Assembly (NCBI GenBank): GCA_050011095.1
Contig: JBEKJU010000115.1
Coordinates: 1-27,367 of the forward strand
DNA from: JBEKJU01 sp050011095
GTDB lineage: Bacteria; Desulfobacterota; Syntrophorhabdia; Syntrophorhabdales; WCHB1-27
Reading direction: 5' to 3'
Length of the DNA stretch: 27,367 nt
The notes under the pieces are model-generated. The model saw only the letters and a list, made by a program, of their open reading frames with translations. It was not told the origin of the DNA and did not search any database. Below, piece by piece: positions 15,625 to 22,932 of the stretch (the first letter of the stretch is position 1; every line of letters starts with the position of its first letter). The position numbers and the translations under genes are program-made.

Positions 15625-15874
15625 GTCTTTGAGCAGCAGTCTCGGGGCACCCGCTTGCGGGTCGTGGCTTTGCCCGCAGAGGGGGCGACCGCGGGGTACC
15701 CACACAGTGGGTCGCGCGAAGTGGGTGTCCCAATAATTGCCGGCGGAGCGAAGCGGGTCGCCAACGCCTGCGTATCACAGCCGCCCGCGGCGGGTAGTGC
15801 GCGAAACGGGTGTCGCGAAGCGGGTCGGCGCGCCGAAGGCGTGGGTGGTGCCGAAGATAAGCAACTCGGTATCA
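15625..15874 (-). repeat. Interspersed GC-rich repeat, copy A
   Basis: Two modules are seen. The segment 15781-15874 (CGGCGGGTAGTGCGCGAAAC through GCAACTCGGTATCA) recurs near 16410-16506, 19205-19285 and 24270-24352. The segment about 15640-15740 recurs inverted at 24055-24155. The tip TGATACCGAG (minus strand) begins with the stop codon of the ACT gene. No matching opposite end was found near 15570-15625. Confidence 0.8.
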
Positions 15875-16300
15875 GACGGTGTAGACCTCTTTGCCCAGGG
15901 TCTGGACCCAGTTCCGCCTGAGCACCTCTTGGGCGTCCTCGGTCCTGTCGACGCCGAGGATCACGATTGCCTGCCCGCTCACCCTGCCGAGGTGCGGGTA
16001 GAGGTAATGGACGTTGATGCCCGCCTGCTGGAGCGGACGAAGAACGGCGTTCATGCCGCCCGGATGATCGGGTGTCTCCACCGCGATGACATCCGTCTCA
16101 CGGGTCCTGAATCCGCGACCCCTGAGGATGTTTAGCGCCTTTACCGGATCGTCCGCAACGAAACGGACCGTACTCAAATCCGACGTGTCGGCGACGGAGA
16201 TGGCGCGGATATTGACGCCCTCCCTGCCGAGAATCTCGCTGACATTGGAGAGCGCACCCGGCACGTTGTCCAGTATGATGGAAATCTGTGTAATGATCAT
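15872..16300 (-). CDS. Tandem ACT-domain protein
   Basis: The protein has 142 residues from ATG 16300; TTG 16306 would add two. It has two ACT domains. The first begins ITQISIILDNVPGALSNVSE and GVNIRAISVADTSDLSTVRF; the second covers VIAVETPDHPGGMNAVLRPL and GINVHYLYPHLGRVSGQAIV. ACT domains bind amino acids or similar ligands at domain interfaces. Stand-alone tandem ACT proteins often lie beside indolepyruvate or 2-oxoacid:ferredoxin oxidoreductases and acyl-CoA ligases, which fits the korDABC operon just upstream on the same strand. An AAGGGGG stretch (16317-16311) precedes the start. The gene is flanked on both sides by copies of the interspersed repeat. One supplies its stop codon and the other ends about 20 bases before its start. 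Confidence 0.85.
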   Translation of the reverse strand: MIITQISIILDNVPGALSNVSEILGREGVNIRAISVADTSDLSTVRFVADDPVKALNILRGRGFRTRETDVIAVETPDHPGGMNAVLRPLQQAGINVHYLYPHLGRVSGQAIVILGVDRTEDAQEVLRRNWVQTLGKEVYTV

Positions 16301-16319
16301 TGCCAATTGGCCCCCTTCC

Positions 16320-16506
16320 GATACCGAGTCACCTTCTTCGCCACACTTCGTTGCCGCATCAAAGCCCTCCTAAACGTGCTATCACGTACGCCTGCGTCGG
16401 CTCCTCGTCCTCGCCTGCGTCGGGTAGTGCGCGAAGTGGGTGTCACGAAGTGGATCGGCGCGCCGAGGAGGCGTGGGTGGATGCCGAAGATAGGCAACTC
16501 GGTATG
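16320..16506. repeat. Interspersed repeat, copy B, with terminal inverted repeats
   Basis: About 187 bases bounded by GATACCGAGTCACC..CTTCG at the left and, reverse-complemented, CATACCGAGTTGCC..CTTCG at the right. The left part includes GCATCAAAGCCCTCCT (shared with 23610-23625); the right part holds the GGGTAGTGCGCGAAGTGGG module. This is the cleanest complete copy. No clear target-site duplication is seen. Confidence 0.8.
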
Positions 16507-16540
16507 AAGCCCCTTAAGCAGCCGCCCTGATAGAGGCGAC

Positions 16541-17080
16541 CTACTCCCCTATGTAGTCGAAGCCCCTCTGTAGCGCGCTCCTGTTCAGCTTCGTTAAACC
16601 CGATTTCCCCTCTCCCAGGACCTCGGACAGGTTCTTGAGGAGAAACTCGAAGGAGACGATATTGCTCATCCTGATCAATGCCCCGAGCATCACCATGTTG
16701 GCCACCTTCACCGTGCCGAGCTGTTCGGCCAGCTCGCTCGTTGGGATGGCGACGACCTCTATGTCTCCCCTCGCCGACGAGATGTCAACCATCGAGGAAT
16801 TGACGCAGATGAGGCCCCCCGCGGGAAGGATGCTCTGAAACCTGACAAAGGAGGGCTGGTTCATGACAACGACGAATTCCGGCTCGGAGGCGACGGGTGA
16901 GGCTATCTCCTCGTCCGATACGACGACCGTGCAGTTCGCTGTCCCGCCCCGCACCTCCACGCCATAGGACGGCAGATAGGTGACGTGCCTCCCTTCGATC
17001 ACTGCCGCATTCGCAATGGTATATCCCATGGAAAGGACGCCCTGTCCCCCAAAGCCCGAAAAGATCGTCCTGATCAGCAT
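16541..17080 (-). CDS. korC: 2-oxoacid:ferredoxin oxidoreductase, gamma subunit
   Basis: The protein has 179 residues. It opens MLIRTIFSGFGGQGVLSMGY, the glycine-rich signature of the gamma domain, followed by VTYLPSYGVEVRGGTANCTV, typical of Kor/Vor gamma subunits. The gamma subunit helps bind CoA in the heterotetramer, which oxidatively decarboxylates a 2-oxoacid to acyl-CoA while reducing ferredoxin (or runs in reverse). ATG 17080 overlaps the korB end by 7 bases (ATGCTGA), so translation is probably coupled; the longer open frame upstream is a shadow of korB. The substrate (2-oxoglutarate or a branched/aromatic 2-oxoacid) cannot be decided from sequence by eye. Confidence 0.9.
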   Translation of the reverse strand: MLIRTIFSGFGGQGVLSMGYTIANAAVIEGRHVTYLPSYGVEVRGGTANCTVVVSDEEIASPVASEPEFVVVMNQPSFVRFQSILPAGGLICVNSSMVDISSARGDIEVVAIPTSELAEQLGTVKVANMVMLGALIRMSNIVSFEFLLKNLSEVLGEGKSGLTKLNRSALQRGFDYIGE

Positions 17081-17814
17081 GGGACCTCTTTCACGATGCC
17101 GAGGGGAAACTCCGCGGCCATCACCTCGTCGATCCACGTGCACGCGGCGAGGGTGCTCATCTTCCAATTGGTGGGGCAGGGGGACAGGATCTCCACCATG
17201 GAGAACCCCGTTTTCTTCAGCTGGTGCTCGAAGGACCGCGCGATGGCCTTCTTTGTCTTGAGGATCGCCGCGGGCTTGTTGACCGCCACCCTCTCCAGGT
17301 AGGACGTCCCCTGGAGGACCGCGAGGACCTCGCACATCTTCACGGGATGACCTTCCTTCTCCGACGTCCTGCCCTGGGGCGATGTGGTCGTGATCTGATC
17401 GATGAGGGTCGTGGGCGCCATCTGGCCGCCCGTCATGCCGTACACGCCGTTATTCACGAAAATGACCGAAATGGGCTCGCCCCGGTTGGCCGCGTGAAAG
17501 CTTTCGGCGGTGCCTATCGCCGCCAGGTCCCCGTCCCCCTGGTATGAAAAGACGAGGTTTTCCGGCAGTACCCGCTTGATCCCCGTGGCGACCGCCGCGC
17601 CACGGCCGTGGGCCGACTCCAGGGTATCGAAATCGAAGTAGTTGTAGACGAGCATGCCGCACCCTGCCGGGGCGACGCATATGGCCTTCCCGCGCAAGTC
17701 CATCTCTTCGACCACCTCCGCGATTAGGCGGGTCACGATGGCGTGGCCGCACCCCGGACAATAGTGGAAGTGGGCCTCCTTGAGGAGCCTGGGTCTCGCG
17801 TAGACCTTCTTCAC
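17074..17814 (-). CDS. korB: 2-oxoacid:ferredoxin oxidoreductase, beta (TPP) subunit
   Basis: The protein has 246 residues. It shows FHYCPGCGHAIVTRLIAEVV near the N-terminus, CVAPAGCGMLVYNYF, and the thiamine pyrophosphate motif GDGDLAAIGTAESFHAANRG followed by VIFVNNGVYGMTGGQMAPTT. The GDGD start and the NN after about 30 residues hold the Mg-diphosphate. Two of these Cys-containing motifs are typical of Kor/Vor beta subunits. GTG 17814 is chosen because it overlaps the korA stop as GTGA and gives the normal family start (VKKVYARPRLLKEAHFHYC). The open frame extends upstream only as a shadow of korA. It is the catalytic partner of KorA. Confidence 0.92.
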   Translation of the reverse strand: MKKVYARPRLLKEAHFHYCPGCGHAIVTRLIAEVVEEMDLRGKAICVAPAGCGMLVYNYFDFDTLESAHGRGAAVATGIKRVLPENLVFSYQGDGDLAAIGTAESFHAANRGEPISVIFVNNGVYGMTGGQMAPTTLIDQITTTSPQGRTSEKEGHPVKMCEVLAVLQGTSYLERVAVNKPAAILKTKKAIARSFEHQLKKTGFSMVEILSPCPTNWKMSTLAACTWIDEVMAAEFPLGIVKEVPC

Positions 17815-18884
17815 GGTTTTTTCCCTCTGACCGATTGGTAGTAATGACGGGAAATGATGCGGAACAGCTCCACCGGCGTGGGGATCACGCCGCCGGGCCT
17901 TCCGTAGAAGTGGACGCGGCCCCTCCCTTCGAGGGCGAGCCTCACGTCTTCCACCATCTGCCCCGTATTCATCTCGAAGACGAAGAAGTCGCTCACCCGC
18001 GAGGCCGCTTCCTGGATGGCCTTTTTCGGGAAGGGCCAAAGGGTGATGGGGCGGATGAGTCCCACCTTGAGCTGCTCCTGTCTGAGCCGCTTGATGGCGC
18101 CCCTCGCGATCCTCGCGCCCGTGCCGTAGGCAACCACGATCATGTCCGCATCCTCGGTCAAAACCGATTCGACGCGTACCTCGCTCTGCTCCATGCGTTG
18201 GAATTTCCTGAAGAGCTTCCAGTTGTGCTCCTCTTCCTCCTTCACGTCGAAGAGGAGCGACCGGACCATGCGCGAGGGCCTGTCCTCGGCCCCGGTGAGG
18301 AGATAATCCTTCACGTAATCCTTTCCCCTCACGATCCCGTCAAAGCTCACGGGCTCCATCATCTGCCCGAGCATGCCGTCGCTCAGCACCACCACGGGGT
18401 TCCTGTAGCGGTCGGCGAGATCGAAGGCCAGGGGCATGAGATCGGCTATCTCCTGAACGGACGAGGGGGCGAGGACGATCGTCCGATAGTCTCCGTGGCC
18501 CCCGCCACGGGTCGCCTGGAGGTAGTCCGACTGGCTCGGGGAGATGTTCCCCATGCCGGGACCGCCCCTCGACATGTTGACAATGACGGCCGGAAGCTCG
18601 TCCGCCGCGAGGTAGGAGATGCCCTCCTGCTTGAGGCTGATCCCCGGACTGCTCGATGACGTCATGGCCCTGGCGCCGGCGACGCTCGCGCCGAGGACCA
18701 TGTTGATCGCCGCAATCTCGCTCTCGGACTGAATGAACACCCCTCCCGGCACCTCCGACAGTCTGCGGGCCATGTACTCGCCCAGCTCGTTCTGCGGGGT
18801 GATGGGGTAGCCGAAGTAGCAGGTGCAGCCGGAGAGGACGGCCGCCTCCGCGCAGGCGCTGTTCCCGTTCATGAGCTTCCTCAT
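17811..18884 (-). CDS. korA: 2-oxoacid:ferredoxin oxidoreductase, alpha subunit
   Basis: The protein has 357 residues. It begins MRKLMNGNSACAEAAVLSGC and CTCYFGYPITPQNELGEYMA, typical of alpha subunits (pyrimidine-binding side of TPP). Conserved blocks follow: QSESEIAAINMVLGASVAGA, MTSSSSPGISLKQEGISYLA, NMSRGGPGMGNISPSQSDYL and VVVLSDGMLGQMMEPV. The C-terminal transketolase-C-like domain has VAYGTGARIARGAIKRLR and IRPITLWPFP. ATG 18884 overlaps the korD stop by four bases (ATGA); ATG 18872 is an in-frame alternative. With KorD, KorB and KorC it forms the oxygen-sensitive heterotetramer. Confidence 0.92.
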   Translation of the reverse strand: MRKLMNGNSACAEAAVLSGCTCYFGYPITPQNELGEYMARRLSEVPGGVFIQSESEIAAINMVLGASVAGARAMTSSSSPGISLKQEGISYLAADELPAVIVNMSRGGPGMGNISPSQSDYLQATRGGGHGDYRTIVLAPSSVQEIADLMPLAFDLADRYRNPVVVLSDGMLGQMMEPVSFDGIVRGKDYVKDYLLTGAEDRPSRMVRSLLFDVKEEEEHNWKLFRKFQRMEQSEVRVESVLTEDADMIVVAYGTGARIARGAIKRLRQEQLKVGLIRPITLWPFPKKAIQEAASRVSDFFVFEMNTGQMVEDVRLALEGRGRVHFYGRPGGVIPTPVELFRIISRHYYQSVRGKKP

Positions 18885-19087
18885 GCCCTGTACACCTCGA
18901 TGGCCACCTCGGGGCAGACCACGGCGCACGTGGCGCAGCCGGTGCACCCGTCGCCGCTAAGTTCCACCACGAAATAGCCCTTCATGTTGAGTTTGTTGCC
19001 GAGGGAGATCGCCTTCTTCGGACAGTATTCGACGCAAAAAAGGCAGCCCTTGCAGCGTTCCTGATCGATCTCTATGGTCCCCTTCAT
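18881..19087 (-). CDS. korD: 2-oxoacid:ferredoxin oxidoreductase, delta (ferredoxin) subunit
   Basis: The protein has 68 residues and carries two classic [4Fe-4S] motifs, CKGCLFCVEYCPKKAI and CTGCATCAVVCPEVAI, so it passes electrons from the TPP site to free ferredoxin. ATG 19087 has GGAGGG directly upstream at 3-4 bases spacing; earlier in-frame codons (to 19138) lie in the leader. It is the first gene of a strictly overlapping four-gene operon (D-A-B-C). A promoter with a palindrome on its -35 box lies at 19154-19183. Confidence 0.9.
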   Translation of the reverse strand: MKGTIEIDQERCKGCLFCVEYCPKKAISLGNKLNMKGYFVVELSGDGCTGCATCAVVCPEVAIEVYRA

Positions 19088-19153
19088 GGCCCTCCACGCG
19101 CCGGGGCCGGGAAAACGGCCCTGTGGGGCGCGCCGCAATTCGAAACAGTGGAA

Positions 19154-19183
19154 ATGCTAACCTACGGGGTTGACGCTTGTCAA
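19154..19183 (-). promoter_or_regulatory. Sigma70-type promoter of korDABC
   Basis: On the minus strand, a perfect TTGACA (19183-19178) is 18 bases before TAGCAT (19159-19154). The leader to the korD start is about 60 bases. It is the only good promoter between korD and the neighbouring repeat. Confidence 0.5.
19170..19183. promoter_or_regulatory. Palindrome TTGAC-N4-GTCAA overlapping the kor -35 box
   Basis: TTGACGCTTGTCAA is a perfect 5+5 dyad with a four-base centre. Its geometry equals CRP/FNR-family sites such as the FNR box TTGAT-N4-ATCAA. Covering the -35 box, it would fit repression by such a regulator, but no regulator gene is nearby. Confidence 0.4.
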
Positions 19184-19191
19184 ATTATTCT

Positions 19192-19285
19192 CATACCGGG
19201 CGCTGTCTGCGGCGGGTAGTGCGCGAAGCGGGTGTCGCGAAGTGGGTCGGCGCGCCGAAGGCGTGGGTGGATGCCGAAGATAAGC
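19192..19285. repeat. Interspersed repeat, copy C (short, worn)
   Basis: It carries the shared module CGGCGGGTAGTGCGCGAAGC through GATGCCGAAGATAAG. The left end reads CATACCGGGCG. The right end does not continue into AACTCGGTATC as in other copies. It lies between the kor promoter and the exosortase 3' end. Confidence 0.65.
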
Positions 19286-19318
19286 CTTTTATACCACAAA
19301 AGGCCGAGGGATGACATC

Positions 19319-19708
19319 TTAAGCCCGCCTTTGGCGTGCCTCTACACGAGGGGCATTCACGTTTTTACCCCGATCGGGAGACCTGCGGATGGCCAGCGCG
19401 AGCCAGAGCAACACAGGGAGCGCGTATTGCCCTAGGTCGCACAAAAACAGGTCCGGTTGCAGGAGAGGGGTGTAGTGGAAGGCCGAGATCAGGGCGTTAT
19501 CTACCCTGTGAAAAAGATGGAGAAGGAAAAATAGCCCCAGTCCCGCAGCGAGTATTTTGCCTTTTCTTGCCCACGGCGCTGACCGGGTCGCGAGGATTAG
19601 CGAGGCGAACGTAACAATATCGAAGGTCTCGTAATAGACGGCGGCGTTTGGCGGAAAGAACAACCGGTGGCCGAAAAAGGAAAAACGGGCCGGGAGGGGA
19701 ACCCGTGT
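19319..19708 (-). CDS. C-terminal membrane part of the exosortase, in another frame
   Basis: This frame opens after a TGA at 19709-19711 and reads VPLPARFSFFGHRLFFPPNA, then AVYYETFDIVTFASLILATR, KILAAGLGLFFLLHLFHRVD and FLCDLGQYALPVLLWLALAI. Three hydrophobic segments make it strongly membrane-protein-like. The overlapping continuation of the first exosortase frame is not. It therefore looks like the true C-terminus of the upstream exosortase, shifted by one base near 19690-19705 in the run GGGTTCCCCTCCC. No ribosome binding site or good start was found, so it is probably not an independent gene. Pseudogenisation, an assembly error or ribosomal slippage are all possible. Confidence 0.6.
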   Translation of the reverse strand, partial: TRVPLPARFSFFGHRLFFPPNAAVYYETFDIVTFASLILATRSAPWARKGKILAAGLGLFFLLHLFHRVDNALISAFHYTPLLQPDLFLCDLGQYALPVLLWLALAIRRSPDRGKNVNAPRVEARQRRA

Positions 19709-20267
19709 TCACCCATCTCAGCCACAGAATGCAGGCCAGGATCACCAGGAGCATGGTGAACACCTGCCCCAAATAGACGTGAACGATCCCGAAGAGTCCC
19801 GGGTTATGCCAGCTCACCACGAAAATCAACACAAGCCTGGCGAGGTTCCCCAGATACAGAGCGGGAATCCCCATGGCGAGCCCTATTGTCTTCCTGTGGG
19901 CTTCGGCGTGATAAAAACAGACGAAGCAGATGAAGAGACCGACCATGGAGAGCGCGGTGCACTCGAGGACGATCTGAAACAGCAGCCCGCCGCCGGAAAC
20001 AATGTTACTGCAGGCAACCACGGGGAAGCCGAAGGCATCCAGGACCAGGGTCATGGTCCGGGCCGTATGCTCGCAGATGACCCTGTAAAATGAGGACGGC
20101 AGCACCAAAACAAGCGCGTGGAACCCGAGACAGGCGAGACCGAAGGCCACGGCGAAGCGAAAACGTTCGGACCGGACCATGCCCGGTAGGGTAAGTCGGT
20201 CGCGAGGGGCGTGCGTACTCGCGGTTCGTTTTTGGGCGGGACGAGGTCCTGCTCTCTGCCTCGCCAT
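19497..20267 (-). CDS. Exosortase/archaeosortase-family transpeptidase-like membrane protein
   Basis: From ATG 20267 (or 20180) the frame encodes an integral membrane protein. Exosortase landmarks are LLFQIVLECTALSMVGLFIC (catalytic Cys), LYLGNLARLVLIFVVSWHNP (catalytic Arg) and GIVHVYLGQVFTMLLVILAC (conserved His). The Cys-Arg-His order and spacing match exosortases. It lies directly behind, and on the same strand as, a secreted peptidase whose tail ends in a Pro-x-x-x-Trp-Gly / transmembrane / Arg-cluster signal, so it is probably the enzyme that processes that tail. This suggests an XrtH-like (IPTL-CTERM) pair. After WLRWVNTG the frame turns polar and unlikely (to 19497), while membrane segments continue in another frame. 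The usable protein may therefore end near 19705 or need frame repair. The start is uncertain because no clear ribosome binding site is present. Confidence 0.72.
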   Translation of the reverse strand: MARQRAGPRPAQKRTASTHAPRDRLTLPGMVRSERFRFAVAFGLACLGFHALVLVLPSSFYRVICEHTARTMTLVLDAFGFPVVACSNIVSGGGLLFQIVLECTALSMVGLFICFVCFYHAEAHRKTIGLAMGIPALYLGNLARLVLIFVVSWHNPGLFGIVHVYLGQVFTMLLVILACILWLRWVNTGSPPGPFFLFRPPVVLSAKRRRLLRDLRYCYVRLANPRDPVSAVGKKRQNTRCGTGAIFPSPSFSQGR

Positions 20268-20271
20268 GGGT

Positions 20272-22932
20272 TCAGGGTTTTCTTCTTCGTTTCATCGCGA
20301 TCCAGAGCATCCCGCACGCTGCTCCAATGAAGCCCCACAAATCCATGGCAGGGACGGGCGTGGCCGATAGGGGAGAAAAGGTTGCATCGACCGTTTGGTT
20401 GGCTGTGACATCCGTGATCGTATAGGTGAACGTGCCCGATGAGCCCTGGGTTGGGGTCACCGCTACCCCGTTGTCGGTGAGCCCGCTCAAGGTATAGCCG
20501 CCGGCCGGGGTGATGGTGAAGGTGACAGAGCCGCCGTAAGAGACAGATCCGCTCGAATCGGTAATGCTGCCGTTGCCGCTTTCCACGGCGGTGATAGTGT
20601 AGGTATCGATGGCGAAGGTTGCAACGACCGTATGATTCGCCGTTATATTCGTGATGGTGTAGGAGCCGTTGGAAACGGCGGTCGTCACGTTGGTGCCGTT
20701 GTCGGTCAGGGAGGCCAGACCGTAGCCGGTAGACGGAGCGACGGTCAAGGTGACGCTGCCTCCCGTGGCGACCGTAGCTGAGCCCGGTGTCACGGTGCCG
20801 CCGGTCCCATTGGCGACCGATGACGTGACCGTGTAGGTCTGGACTATCACAAGCGTTACCGTCGTCGTATTGGTCGTGCCGCCGCCCGTGCCGGTGACGG
20901 TCACAGGGTACGTGCCGGCGGGAGACGATGCGCCTACCGTGATTGTCATGGTCGAGCTTCCGGAACCCGGCGCGGCGATGGTGGCAGGACTGAACGCTGC
21001 GGTGACCCTGGTGGGAAGGCCGGAGGCGGACAGGGTAACGGCGCTATCGAAGTCGCCCAGGAGACTCGCCTGTACGGTAGACGCGCCCGCCGATCCCTGG
21101 TCAATAGAGAATGCGTTGGGCGAAGCCGCGATGGCGAAGTCCGGAGTCCAGTTGGTCACGAGCGCGTAGGCGTCGACCGAGCCGAGGCCTGTGGTGCAGC
21201 TATAGCCTGTTCCGGCTGTGTAGCCGGTGACGCCAGGGACGCTGTTGTTTCCCGAAGTAATGTTGTGGAAGACCACGGCGCCGCCCGCGCCGTACTGCGA
21301 GTTGCCGAGCTGGTAGAAGCGCGTGTTGACGTTCCCCTGACGCCCGCCTGTCTTTTGCACGATAAGGGCCATGAGACCTGCCATGCTGGGCGAGGATGCC
21401 GATGTGCCGCCCACGGCATAAAGTGCTCCCAGCGTCTCGACGAGGTAGGCGTCGTGGGTGGCGGCGCTCAAGGCGACGTCGGGGACACAGCGGCTATCGT
21501 TGGAGGGAACCCCCGGAGCGACCTGCCATGCCGGCTTGGTGTATTCTATCGAGAGGCCGCCGCCCGTGGACCAGAGATCGGAGCCGCCGTTCGCGCCGCT
21601 CTGGTTCCAGACTACTTCCGGGATATAGCTGAGGGCGGAGGTGTACCCGTTGTTCGTCCCGCCCCAGTAGGTGCCTGACCCCTCGTTGAACTCGGTCCCC
21701 CCTACGGCCACGTTGTATGGAGTGGAGGCTAGTCCGTTCACCGCCTTGCCCGAGCCCCTGGCATCGCTGGCCGAATTGCATCCCGCGGCTCCCGAGTCGC
21801 CCGATGAGACGAAAGCGGTGATGCCCTGGGCGGCGGCCTGCTGCCAGAGACCATCGTAGAACTGATTTTCAGACGTCCCCAGGTCCGATTCACACTCGCC
21901 GAAACTCGTGCTCATCACCGGCGCCAGGTTGTTGTCGACGATATACTGGGCCGACAGGTCCACCCCGTCCGTTGTAGATGTCGACTGCGAGGTAACGAAC
22001 AGAATCGAGGCGTTCTGAGCCACTGCCCCCGACCACTCAACATCGAGGTCGGCCTCGACGTCCTCGTCCCCGCCGAGATCGCCGGGGTCGGGGCCGTTCA
22101 CGATCACTGTAGGGGGATTGGCCGGAAGCCCCATAAGGGTGCGGAAAGTCGCCCACTCCGTGCCGGATGGATGGGTGCGGCCCACGATGGCGATACTTTG
22201 GCCGCTGCCGCTGATCCCCGCGCCATAAAGCGCGTTGACGTCGTAGATGGTCGCAAAATCCCCCGGGGACAGGTAATAGCTGCCGCCGGAGGTGTAATTG
22301 GGCTGATCGACCGGCTGGATGCCGTTGTGCATCGGCTTGCGCGGAAAATCATTGAGGGAGGCCACTCCCGCCACCACGTCGGCCAATCCCCGGGGGATCG
22401 ACGGATCTTTGGCATTCGCGTGGTAGAGCCGGCCGTTGACCCGATACAAGTGAATGCTCGTGTGAAAGGCGCGCTCAACGCCTCCCGCCGTACCGGAGAA
22501 ATTGATCGAGGCTTTACCTCTCCCGACAGCCTCCACGACGAAGCCGTGGGACGCGAGCCAGCGGGTTATCGCATTGATATCTTCGGAAGACGGGCCGAAG
22601 CGTCGGCCGAATTCATCCGGTGCGAGCCACCGGTGAAAGTCGGGGGAAGAGGGGTCCTGGAGTCCTGCGAGGAACCGGTCGAGCTGGGCCTGCTTCTCGG
22701 CGCTTCGCCGCAAAATGAGGATCATCCGCTGCATCGGGAAAGACGATGGCGCCGCTCCGGTGTCGTACTCCGGGCGGGCGAGGGGATGGACGTTTCCCGG
22801 CAGGGTGATGATGTCACTGTCGCTGATGACGCGTTCCGCGGCCCCGGCTCGCGCCGCGCCGAAGACCCCTGCGACGACGAGGACGATGACGAGAAACTGG
22901 ATACTTTTCATAATGCCGTGCAGGATATGCAT
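20272..22932 (-). CDS. Secreted S53 (sedolisin/kumamolisin-like) peptidase with C-terminal sorting signal
   Basis: The protein has up to 886 residues; ATG 22911 (MKSIQFLVIVLVVAGVFG) gives a cleaner signal peptide. A pro-kumamolisin activation domain follows (to about residue 190; FHRWLAPDEFGRRFGPSSED). The peptidase domain (about 220-590) has the Glu/Asp pair in EADLDVEWSG (near 294), the oxyanion Asp in SSGDSGAAG (near 377) and the nucleophile Ser in GGTSASSPSMAGL (near 511). These S53 enzymes are acid-active endopeptidases. After an Ig-like stretch come two InlB-like bacterial repeats (TYTVTSSVANGTGGTVTPGS and TYTITAVESGNGSITDSSGS). The end is VPAMDLWG (860-867), a hydrophobic helix and MKRRRKP, as in IPTL-CTERM proteins. 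The adjacent exosortase probably cleaves or anchors it at the cell surface. Confidence 0.9.
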   Translation of the reverse strand: MHILHGIMKSIQFLVIVLVVAGVFGAARAGAAERVISDSDIITLPGNVHPLARPEYDTGAAPSSFPMQRMILILRRSAEKQAQLDRFLAGLQDPSSPDFHRWLAPDEFGRRFGPSSEDINAITRWLASHGFVVEAVGRGKASINFSGTAGGVERAFHTSIHLYRVNGRLYHANAKDPSIPRGLADVVAGVASLNDFPRKPMHNGIQPVDQPNYTSGGSYYLSPGDFATIYDVNALYGAGISGSGQSIAIVGRTHPSGTEWATFRTLMGLPANPPTVIVNGPDPGDLGGDEDVEADLDVEWSGAVAQNASILFVTSQSTSTTDGVDLSAQYIVDNNLAPVMSTSFGECESDLGTSENQFYDGLWQQAAAQGITAFVSSGDSGAAGCNSASDARGSGKAVNGLASTPYNVAVGGTEFNEGSGTYWGGTNNGYTSALSYIPEVVWNQSGANGGSDLWSTGGGLSIEYTKPAWQVAPGVPSNDSRCVPDVALSAATHDAYLVETLGALYAVGGTSASSPSMAGLMALIVQKTGGRQGNVNTRFYQLGNSQYGAGGAVVFHNITSGNNSVPGVTGYTAGTGYSCTTGLGSVDAYALVTNWTPDFAIAASPNAFSIDQGSAGASTVQASLLGDFDSAVTLSASGLPTRVTAAFSPATIAAPGSGSSTMTITVGASSPAGTYPVTVTGTGGGTTNTTTVTLVIVQTYTVTSSVANGTGGTVTPGSATVATGGSVTLTVAPSTGYGLASLTDNGTNVTTAVSNGSYTITNITANHTVVATFAIDTYTITAVESGNGSITDSSGSVSYGGSVTFTITPAGGYTLSGLTDNGVAVTPTQGSSGTFTYTITDVTANQTVDATFSPLSATPVPAMDLWGFIGAACGMLWIAMKRRRKP

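Noticed and set aside
14785..15705. Minus-strand open frame of 306 codons
   Set aside because: It is antisense to the ferredoxin-nitroreductase and runs into a repeat; no domain is visible.
15640..15874. CRISPR array or regular tandem array
   Set aside because: The similar short units are not evenly spaced, no unique spacers of equal length are present and no cas genes are in the window.
15625..16506. Open frames inside the GC-rich repeats (for example 15577-15921 and 24077-24451 minus)
   Set aside because: They translate shared repeat modules in several frames and orientations, so openness reflects GC content rather than coding.
17835..18659. Plus-strand open frame of 274 codons
   Set aside because: It is antisense to korA and has no ribosome binding site or recognisable domain.
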